Shown piece after piece: positions 1 to 4,856 of a stretch of DNA of 6,261 nt (position 1 is the first letter of the stretch; the number at the start of each line of letters is the position of its first letter). The DNA lies in assembly GCA_964475765.1 (NCBI GenBank), contig CAYYZH010000238.1, positions 1 through 6,261 on the forward strand. Direction: 5' to 3'. The position numbers and the translations under genes are program-made. The notes under the pieces were generated by a model. That model saw nothing but the letters and a program-made list of their open reading frames with translations, was not told where the DNA came from and did not search any database. This stretch comes from Thermohalobaculum sp964475765 (GTDB taxonomy: Bacteria > Pseudomonadota > Alphaproteobacteria > Rhodobacterales > Rhodobacteraceae).

Positions 1-762
1 CAGATGATGGATCACATGTTCCTCGACGGGCTGGAGGACGCCTATGAGACCGGGCGACTGATGGGCTCCTTCGCCGAGGACTGTGCCGAAAAGTACCAGT
101 TCACCCGCGAAGAACAGGACGCCTATGCCATCGGTTCGCTCGACGCGGCGCTGAAGGCACAGACCGAAGGCTATTTCGACCGCGAGGTCGCGCCGGTCGT
201 CCTGAAAACCCGCAAGGGCGAGACGGAGATCGCCACCGACGAGCAACCGCGCAACGCACGCCCGGACAAGATCCCGAACCTGAAGCCCGCGTTTAAGCAG
301 GACGGCACGATCACACCGGCCAATGCATCCTCGATCTCGGACGGGGCCGCAGCGCTCGTCCTGATGCGGGCCGCCGACGCAAACGGGCACGATGTGCGCG
401 CCCGCATCGTTGCGCAGGCGAGCCATGCGCAGGCCCCGGCATGGTTCTCCACCGCGCCCATCCCGGCGATCAACAAGGTGCTGGACAAGGCGGGCTGGTC
501 CGTGGACGAGGTCGATCTCTGGGAGATCAACGAAGCCTTCGCGGTCGTCCCCATGGCCGCAGCGCGCGAGCTTGGCATCCCCCGCGAAAAGATGAACGTG
601 AACGGCGGGGCCTGTGCTCTCGGCCACCCCATCGGAGCGTCCGGCGCCCGGATCATCGTCACGTTGCTGCACGAGATGGAACGGCGCGACCTGAAACGCG
701 GTGTCGCCAGCCTCTGCATCGGCGGCGGCGAAGGCACCGCGGTCGCCATCGAGCGGGATTGA
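1..762 (+). CDS. Acetyl-CoA C-acyltransferase (thiolase), C-terminal part, 5' truncated by window edge
   Basis: Thiolases catalyse reversible Claisen condensation or cleavage of 3-ketoacyl-CoA, giving acetyl-CoA plus a shortened acyl-CoA, in the cytoplasm. The reading frame is open from base 1 and 253 residues are visible. Family members have about 390, so roughly 135-140 N-terminal residues, including the nucleophilic Cys loop, lie upstream of the window. Three of the four usual catalytic elements are present: the NEAFA asparagine (codon 529-531), the histidine of GGACALGHPIGASG (codon 625-627) and the second cysteine in CIGGGEG (codon 715-717). The ATG at 4 is internal, not the true start. 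Biosynthetic (PhaA/AtoB-like) and degradative (beta-oxidation) thiolases cannot be separated from this part. The yceI-like gene follows after 42 nt on the same strand, so co-transcription is possible. Confidence 0.95.
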   Translation, partial: QMMDHMFLDGLEDAYETGRLMGSFAEDCAEKYQFTREEQDAYAIGSLDAALKAQTEGYFDREVAPVVLKTRKGETEIATDEQPRNARPDKIPNLKPAFKQDGTITPANASSISDGAAALVLMRAADANGHDVRARIVAQASHAQAPAWFSTAPIPAINKVLDKAGWSVDEVDLWEINEAFAVVPMAAARELGIPREKMNVNGGACALGHPIGASGARIIVTLLHEMERRDLKRGVASLCIGGGEGTAVAIERD

Positions 763-786
763 ACCACATTCAATGCCATGTATTGA
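758..786. promoter_or_regulatory. Candidate operator: three ATTGA/TCAAT half-sites at 12-bp spacing
   Basis: The short gap before the yceI-like gene contains ATTGAA (758-763) and TTCAAT (769-774), a perfect 6+6 bp dyad with a 5-bp spacer. A further ATTGA at 782-786 forms a second dyad with TCAAT (770-774). The half-sites therefore start at 758, 770 and 782, alternating in orientation, in an AT-rich pocket of GC-rich DNA. The inner TTGAA-N5-TTCAA fits the T-N11-A dyad format of LysR-type regulator sites. The first half-site overlaps the thiolase stop codon. No good -10/-35 pair accompanies it. A regulatory role is inferred from symmetry and position only. Confidence 0.35.
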
Positions 787-804
787 CCGACAGGGAGACC
801 CGAG

Positions 805-1392
805 ATGCTGAAACGCCTTGCCCTTGCCACCCTCTGCGCCGCCGGACTGACCGGGGCCGCGCAGGCCGAACCGCACACCTACGAAATCGATCCCTCACAC
901 GCCTCGATCGCGTTCCTTGTGGACCATATCGGCTATGCCAAGACACTGGGTCAGTTCCTCAAGACCTCCGGCAGTTTCGTCTTTGACGAAGAGACCCGGG
1001 AGCTTGGTGAGGTGAAGGTCGTGGTCGATGCGACCTCGGTCTTTTCCAATGACGAAGCGCGCGACAAACACATCCGCAACTCGGACTTCCTCGACAGCGG
1101 CTCCAACCCGGAGATCACCTTCACCGCCACCGGCGGGCAGGCGACCGGGGAGACCAGCGGCACGGTCACCGGCGATCTGAGCATCCGCGGCGTGAGCAAT
1201 CCGGTGACGCTGGATGTGACGCTGAACAAGGCGGATGCCTACCCGTTCGGGCACGGGCAGCACACGCTGGGCATCTCGGCGCGCGCGACCATCAAACGTT
1301 CGGAATGGGGCATGACCTATGCGCTCGGCGGACTGGTCGGCGACGAGGTGGACCTCATCATCGAGGTGGAAGCGATCCGGCAGGACAACTGA
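805..1392 (+). CDS. YceI-family periplasmic lipocalin-like protein
   Basis: The product has 195 residues. Residues 1-21 form a Sec signal peptide (positive MLKR, hydrophobic core, AQA cleavage site), so it should act in the periplasm. The rest matches the YceI domain: the N-terminal YEIDPSHASIAF strand (26-37), DKHIRNSDFLD (87-97), LSIRGVSNPV (125-134) and RSEWGM (165-170). YceI proteins fold as an extended lipocalin-like barrel that binds isoprenoid or other amphiphilic chains; their physiological role is poorly defined. The start is supported by AGGGAG at 792-797, seven bases before the ATG, and by the signal peptide beginning directly there. dddL starts 6 nt after the stop in the same frame, so the two genes are probably co-transcribed and translationally linked. 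Nothing in the sequence shows a ligand or a direct DMSP role. Confidence 0.93.
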   Translation: MLKRLALATLCAAGLTGAAQAEPHTYEIDPSHASIAFLVDHIGYAKTLGQFLKTSGSFVFDEETRELGEVKVVVDATSVFSNDEARDKHIRNSDFLDSGSNPEITFTATGGQATGETSGTVTGDLSIRGVSNPVTLDVTLNKADAYPFGHGQHTLGISARATIKRSEWGMTYALGGLVGDEVDLIIEVEAIRQDN

Positions 1393-1398
1393 CCATCG

Positions 1399-2094
1399 AT
1401 GAATGCGCCGGACCATATCGACCTTGCCGACGCGCTGCGGATCACGGATCGCCCGGACTGGGGATATCTGCTGCGCGAGATCCACGAGCTTTACCGCCGG
1501 TCCGGCGCCGGCGGGTCCTCCAAGATCCGCTCGCATCAGCGCGCCGTGCGCGAGGCGCTGAACAAGGTGATCGAGGCCAATCCGCCGGTCCTTGATCGCG
1601 CCCCCGAGGACAAACCGGTCACCATCCATCTCAAGCGCGCGCTGGATAATGGCCGCCAGGAAGTGACCGAAAGCGTCTGCCGGGCGGTGGAGTCCGTGCT
1701 TCCCGAACTCTCCTGGCTTTACGGCTATGAGAAAGTGCCGCGCGGGCTCAGCCGGAAATACGCCTATGCCGAAATCGCCGGGCCCGAGGGGCCGGTCATG
1801 ACCGAGGGGTTGATCATCGGGCTGGTGCTGTTCGCGCCGAAATGCACCTACCCCGCCCATGCGCATGAGGGCCTGACAGAGAGCTACTATGTCCTCTCCG
1901 GCACGGTCAGCGAAAACGACGACGGGGTCTGGGCGCCCGGCTCGCTGATCTTCAACCCGCCGGGGCGGATGCACCGCATCACGGTCTCGGACCGCGAGCC
2001 CGCGCTTTTGGTCTATGCCTGGCAGGGCAGGCCGGAGAAACTGACAAACCAGAAGATGGTCTTTACCCGCAAGAAAACGAAGGACAGGACATGA
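1399..2094 (+). CDS. dddL: Dimethylsulfoniopropionate (DMSP) lyase, DddL-type cupin
   Basis: DddL cleaves DMSP to dimethyl sulfide, acrylate and a proton, using a metal bound in a cupin barrel. The 231-residue length fits DddL and is longer than typical DddQ (about 200) or DddW/DddK. The N-terminal half is helical and carries the LYRRSGAGGSSKIRSH segment (31-46) and EKVPRGLSRKYAYAE (111-125), which I recognise as DddL-like. Cupin motif 1 is complete, H-x-H-x4-E-x6-G with H154, H156, E161 and G168; Tyr151, Tyr163 and Tyr164 lie close by as candidate catalytic or substrate residues. Motif 2 is G181-x5-P187-x-G189-xx-H192. No signal peptide is visible, so it is cytoplasmic. The Shine-Dalgarno is weak (AGGA at 1382-1385, 13 nt away), so translation may depend on coupling to the yceI-like stop at 1390-1392. 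The family call is by recall of motifs, not by a search; another DMSP-lyase cupin subtype is the main alternative. Confidence 0.85.
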   Translation: MNAPDHIDLADALRITDRPDWGYLLREIHELYRRSGAGGSSKIRSHQRAVREALNKVIEANPPVLDRAPEDKPVTIHLKRALDNGRQEVTESVCRAVESVLPELSWLYGYEKVPRGLSRKYAYAEIAGPEGPVMTEGLIIGLVLFAPKCTYPAHAHEGLTESYYVLSGTVSENDDGVWAPGSLIFNPPGRMHRITVSDREPALLVYAWQGRPEKLTNQKMVFTRKKTKDRT

Positions 2095-2483
2095 AACACG
2101 TCAAGGACATGGTGGCCGCCGCGAACGAAGAGGTGAGCCACGCGCCTGCAGCGGATCTTACGGATCAGCACGGCGCCGAGGGGGTGACCTTCGTCGATCT
2201 GCGCGACCCGCGCGAGCTTGAGCGCGAGGGCATGATCCCCGGCGCCTTCCACTGTCCGCGCGGCATGCTGGAATTCTGGATCGACCCCGAAAGCCCCTAC
2301 GCCAAGGAGCAGTTCCAGTCCGGCAACAAGTTCATCTTCTATTGCGCATCCGGCTGGCGCTCGGCGCTCTCGGCCAAGACGGCGCAGGATATGGGGCTTG
2401 AGAACGTCTCCCACATCACCGACGGGTTCGGTGGCTGGAAGAAGGCGGGGGGAGCTATCGGCGAGAAACCGTCGAAGAAGTAA
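2091..2483 (+). CDS. Single-domain rhodanese-like protein (putative sulfurtransferase)
   Basis: The product has 130 residues and no signal peptide. It matches a single rhodanese domain: VDLRDPRELEREGMIPGAFHCPRG (split across about 35-58), then the active-site loop CASGWRS starting at Cys85 with Arg90, and a C-terminal ITDGFGGWKKAGG (109-121) typical of the fold. Active rhodaneses carry a persulfide on this cysteine and pass sulfane sulfur to an acceptor; the Cys is intact, so catalysis is plausible, but donor and acceptor are unknown. The ATG overlaps the dddL stop (ATGA at 2091-2094) with AGGACAGG at 2081-2088 upstream, which indicates translational coupling to dddL and fixes the start. A sulfur-handling role next to DMSP cleavage is inference. 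A regulatory or metabolic sensing role is also possible. Confidence 0.92.
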   Translation: MKHVKDMVAAANEEVSHAPAADLTDQHGAEGVTFVDLRDPRELEREGMIPGAFHCPRGMLEFWIDPESPYAKEQFQSGNKFIFYCASGWRSALSAKTAQDMGLENVSHITDGFGGWKKAGGAIGEKPSKK

Positions 2484-2522
2484 CCGAACAGCCTCCGGCA
2501 AAGGAGGCGGCGGTCCGAACAG
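2484..2522 (+). repeat. Intergenic hairpin bracketed by 8-bp direct repeats
   Basis: The gap between the rhodanese and tautomerase genes holds an inverted repeat, GCCTCC (2491-2496) and GGAGGC (2503-2508) with a 6-nt loop. It is flanked by the direct repeat CCGAACAG at 2484-2491 and 2515-2522. The hairpin is not followed by a T-tract, so it is unlikely to be a strong intrinsic terminator. It could slow decay of the transcript or attenuate read-through. The direct repeats could reflect a small duplication. Function is unknown. Confidence 0.4.
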
Positions 2523-2534
2523 GGGAGGACAGGG

Positions 2535-2897
2535 ATGCCGGTGATCCGCATCGAGGTGCCCGAAGGCACGGAGCGCGCGACCAAGCACGCCATCCGTCTC
2601 GGCGTGAAACAGGCGGTTCTGGACACGCTCGCGCCGAAAGAGACGAAATACGACTATGTCGCCGTGGCGGAGGTCTATGGCGAGATCGGTGACGGTCTGC
2701 CGCTGGTGACGGTGGACCTGCGCCCGGGACGCGAGGTCGCCCGCAAGAAAGCGCTGGTGGATGCCATCGCCGCGATCCTCCTGAGCGAGTTGCGGGTCGA
2801 TCCGGTGGATGTCTACGTTCTGTTCCGCGAAACGCCTGCCGAAGATCACTATACCGGCGGAACACCGCTGCCCGCATGGGTGCCTGCCGACCGGTAG
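2535..2897 (+). CDS. Tautomerase-superfamily (4-oxalocrotonate tautomerase-like) protein
   Basis: The 120-residue product starts MPVIRIEVPEG. After removal of Met, Pro1 would be the catalytic base or acid that defines this superfamily, which also fixes the start codon; a strong AGGGGAGGACAGGG lies directly upstream (2521-2534). The length suits a fused two-unit member (two beta-alpha-beta repeats, about 2-55 and 56-100, the second starting PLVTVDLRPGR). Known members of this size include 3-chloroacrylate dehalogenases and malonate semialdehyde decarboxylase (MSAD). The LRPGR segment (Arg63, Arg66) lies where MSAD has its substrate-binding arginines, but the MSAD Asp before the RY pair appears to be Thr37 or nearby here; that comparison is from memory. 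The C-terminus EDHYTGGTPLPAWVP is distinctive. The substrate is unknown; position downstream of dddL suggests a C3 acid, but that is inference. Confidence 0.88.
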   Translation: MPVIRIEVPEGTERATKHAIRLGVKQAVLDTLAPKETKYDYVAVAEVYGEIGDGLPLVTVDLRPGREVARKKALVDAIAAILLSELRVDPVDVYVLFRETPAEDHYTGGTPLPAWVPADR

Positions 2898-2965
2898 AAC
2901 TGCCGCAACTCTCGCCTCGACCCCGCCGATTGGCTCGGGAGAGGCCCCGCAAAGGAAAGCCGAAC

Positions 2966-4096
2966 ATGCTCACCGATGAACAGATCATGATCCGCGATGC
3001 CGCGCGTGACTATGCCCAGGGCCGTCTCGCGCCAACCGCCCATGCCCGCGAAAAGGCAGGCGCGATCGAGCCGGAGATCGTCACGGAGCTGGGCGAGCTT
3101 GGCTTTCTCGGCATGACCATCGACCCGGACTGGGGCGGGGCTGGCGCGGATTATGTCTCCTACGCGCTGGCGTTGATCGAGATCGCGGCGGGCGACGGGT
3201 CGGTTTCGACCATGGTTTCGGTGCACAACGCGCCGGTTTGCGCGGTGCTCGACCGGTTTGGCAGTGACGACCAGAAGGAACGCTGGCTGAAGCCGCTCGC
3301 CGAAGGTCAGCATATCGGCAGCTTTGCGCTGACAGAGCCGCAGGCGGGATCGGACGCGTCGAACCTCAAGAGCCGTGCCGCCCGCACGAACGAGGGCTAC
3401 ACCATCAACGGCTCGAAGCAGTTCATCTCGTCCGCGCGGATCGGCAAGGCAACGGTGCTGTTCGCCATGACCGACCCGGAAGCGGGAAAGAAGGGCATGT
3501 CCTGTTTCGTGGTCGAGAACGCCGTGGACGGGTTCGAAGTTGTCCGTGTCGAAGAGAAGCTGGGCCAGAAAGCCTCCGACAGCTGCGCGCTGGCCTTCGA
3601 GGACATGAAGGTGCCCTTCGAGGATCGGATCGGCGAAGAAGGCGAAGGATATCGGATCGCGCTCTCCTCGCTCGAAGCCGGGCGGATTGGGATTGCGTCG
3701 CAAGCGACCGGCCTGGCCCAGGCGGCCTATGAAAAAGCGCTCGCCTATGCGCATGAACGCGAGGCCTTTGGAAAACCGATCTACGACCTGCAGGCGGTGC
3801 AGTTCCGACTGGCCGATATGGCAACGGATCTCGAGGCGGCACGGCAGTTGGTGCTGAACGCCGCCGCAATGAAGGACCGCGGCGAGCCCTGCCTGAAGGA
3901 AGCCTGCATGGCCAAGCTCTATTGCGCGCAGGCCGCCGAGCGCATCACGTCCGAGGCCATTCAGGTGCTGGGCGGATACGGGTATCTGGCCGACTACGAT
4001 GTCGAGCGGATGTATCGCGACCAGAAGGTCTGTCAGATCTACGAAGGCACAAACGATATCCAGAAGCTGATCATCGCCCGGCAGATTGCCGCCTGA
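2966..4096 (+). CDS. Acyl-CoA dehydrogenase (FAD-dependent)
   Basis: The enzyme oxidises an acyl-CoA to its trans-2-enoyl-CoA with FAD, passing electrons to electron-transfer flavoprotein. From the ATG at 2966 the product has 376 residues, normal for short- and branched-chain members. Both family signatures are present: ALTEPQAGSD (121-130) and QVLGGYGYLADYDVERMYRD (333-352). Glu360 in IYEGTNDIQ is the expected catalytic base, in the short-chain-type position. I chose this start because MLTDEQ is a typical N-terminus and AAGGAAA (2952-2958) lies about 7 bases upstream. An in-frame ATG at 2876 would add 30 Arg/Pro-rich residues overlapping the tautomerase gene. It is much shorter than DmdC (about 600 residues), the methylmercaptopropionyl-CoA dehydrogenase of the DMSP demethylation route. 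Substrate chain length cannot be read; butyryl-, isobutyryl- or propionyl-CoA are possible. Confidence 0.95.
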   Translation: MLTDEQIMIRDAARDYAQGRLAPTAHAREKAGAIEPEIVTELGELGFLGMTIDPDWGGAGADYVSYALALIEIAAGDGSVSTMVSVHNAPVCAVLDRFGSDDQKERWLKPLAEGQHIGSFALTEPQAGSDASNLKSRAARTNEGYTINGSKQFISSARIGKATVLFAMTDPEAGKKGMSCFVVENAVDGFEVVRVEEKLGQKASDSCALAFEDMKVPFEDRIGEEGEGYRIALSSLEAGRIGIASQATGLAQAAYEKALAYAHEREAFGKPIYDLQAVQFRLADMATDLEAARQLVLNAAAMKDRGEPCLKEACMAKLYCAQAAERITSEAIQVLGGYGYLADYDVERMYRDQKVCQIYEGTNDIQKLIIARQIAA

Positions 4097-4111
4097 CCCA
4101 ACGCCGATCAG

Positions 4112-4132
4112 CGCCGCGCGATTGATGCGGCG
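4112..4132 (+). terminator. Weak GC-rich stem-loop after the acyl-CoA dehydrogenase gene
   Basis: CGCCGC (4112-4117) and GCGGCG (4127-4132) can pair around a 9-nt loop, 15 nt after the stop codon at 4094-4096. No T-tract follows, so this is at best a weak or factor-dependent 3' end. In DNA this rich in GC such stems occur by chance. Confidence 0.2.
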
Positions 4133-4174
4133 GCCGGACCCGAAAATTCGCATATGCAGTTTTGCGCAGCCGGA

Positions 4175-4204
4175 TGGTACACTTCGCCGGATTGGACTGT
4201 ACCA
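4175..4204 (+). promoter_or_regulatory. Inverted repeat and extended -10-like element upstream of the exported unknown protein
   Basis: TGGTACA (4175-4181) and TGTACCA (4198-4204) form a perfect 7-bp dyad with a 16-bp spacer, ending at the ribosome binding site (AGGAGA, 4204-4209) of the gene at 4215. The left arm also reads as an extended -10 box, TGG followed by TACACT (4178-4183), though no convincing -35 lies upstream. It may be a promoter with an operator, or an RNA hairpin affecting ribosome access. The 118-nt gap after the preceding gene is consistent with separate transcription. Confidence 0.3.
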
Positions 4205-4214
4205 GGAGAGACCG

Positions 4215-4781
4215 ATGCTGAGAAAATTCTGCTGTCTTGCGATTGTTGCCCTGATGACCGCGCCGCTGCCCGCGCTTGCCGATGATGTCGAGGAATCCAT
4301 TGCCGCGGCGCTTGAGGCGTATCGCGCGGGCGACATCAAGGGGGCCAAGGAAGAAATCGACTTTGCCTCGCAATTGCTCGGGCAGCTGAAAGCCGAGGGG
4401 TTGAGCGCGTTTTTGCCTGCCCCTCTTGAGGGCTGGGACCGTGAGGACAAGGAAACCAGCACCCAGTCGATGGCCGCGTTCGGCGGTGGTCAGATGGCCG
4501 AGGCGCGGTATTCCAACGGGTCCGACAGTGTCGATATTCAATTGATGGCCGACAACCAGATGGTCACCGCGATGGGGGCGATGTTCTCGAACGTCGCGCT
4601 GATGGGATCGCTGGGCAAGGTCAAGCGGGTCAACGGCGAGAAGATCGTCATCACCCAGCAGGGCGAAGTGCAGACGCTGATCAATGGCCGGATCATGGTG
4701 CAGATCTCGGGCTCGGCGGATGCCGACACCAAGGTTGCGTACTTCGAAGCGCTGGACATCGATGGCCTGAAGGACTTCTGA
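4215..4781 (+). CDS. Exported (periplasmic) protein of unknown function
   Basis: I do not recognise a characterised family. The 188-residue product begins with a Sec signal peptide, MLRKFCCLAIVALMTAPLPALA, with cleavage expected after Ala22. The mature N-terminal part (about 23-65) is a predicted amphipathic helical region rich in Ala, Glu and Lys, AALEAYRAGDIKGAKEEI, resembling a single TPR-like helical hairpin. It is followed by LPAPLEGWDRED (67-78) and a region that looks like alternating strands, with GGGQMAEARYS (90-100) and GEVQTLINGRIMVQISGSAD (150-169). Two cysteines (Cys6, Cys7) lie in the signal peptide, but no lipobox is evident. The start at 4215 is favoured over the in-frame ATG at 4086 because AGGAGA sits 5 bases upstream and the signal peptide begins there. 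The neighbour downstream is convergent. Confidence 0.85.
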   Translation: MLRKFCCLAIVALMTAPLPALADDVEESIAAALEAYRAGDIKGAKEEIDFASQLLGQLKAEGLSAFLPAPLEGWDREDKETSTQSMAAFGGGQMAEARYSNGSDSVDIQLMADNQMVTAMGAMFSNVALMGSLGKVKRVNGEKIVITQQGEVQTLINGRIMVQISGSADADTKVAYFEALDIDGLKDF

Positions 4782-4808
4782 CAAACATGAATATCGCCGA
4801 TCGGGCGC

Positions 4809-4856
4809 GCCGACAGGATGGTCTGCAATAGATCCAAGAGGTCATCTGCTGTCGGC
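4809..4856. terminator. Interrupted inverted repeat between convergent genes
   Basis: GCCGACAG (4809-4816) and CTGTCGGC (4849-4856) are exact reverse complements. Inside them GATG (4817-4820) pairs with CATC (4843-4846), leaving a 2-nt bulge and a 22-nt loop. The structure sits between the ends of the exported-protein gene and the minus-strand sulfatase gene, overlapping the last codons and stop (4842-4844) of the latter. No T-tract follows in either direction. It could act as a bidirectional 3' end, but the long loop makes this uncertain. Confidence 0.25.

Noticed and set aside
759..786. Possible sigma-70 promoter, TTGAAC (759-764) and TATTGA (781-786)
   Set aside because: The -10 box matches only three of six positions and would place the transcript start on the ribosome binding site of the next gene.
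895..1974. 359-codon open frame on the minus strand opposite the yceI-like gene and dddL
   Set aside because: It is antisense to two recognised genes, with an Arg/His/Asp-rich composition typical of shadow frames and no family resemblance.
2876..2965. Upstream in-frame start that would extend the acyl-CoA dehydrogenase by 30 residues
   Set aside because: The extension is Arg/Pro-rich, overlaps the tautomerase gene and lacks a ribosome binding site; the ATG at 2966 has one and gives a typical N-terminus.
2966..4096. Assignment of the acyl-CoA dehydrogenase as DmdC of the DMSP demethylation pathway
   Set aside because: DmdC is about 600 residues; this protein has 376 and general short-chain features, and no dmdA, dmdB or dmdD is present.
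4086..4214. Upstream in-frame start that would extend the exported unknown protein by 43 residues
   Set aside because: It overlaps the previous gene and would bury the signal peptide inside the protein; the ATG at 4215 follows AGGAGA directly.
2849..4462. 537-codon open frame on the minus strand opposite the acyl-CoA dehydrogenase
   Set aside because: It lies antisense to a clearly recognised enzyme, spans gene boundaries, has no recognisable domain and is a common by-product of GC-rich codon use.
4804..4811. Palindrome GGCGCGCC near the end of the exported-protein gene
   Set aside because: It is an ordinary GC palindrome with no supporting context.
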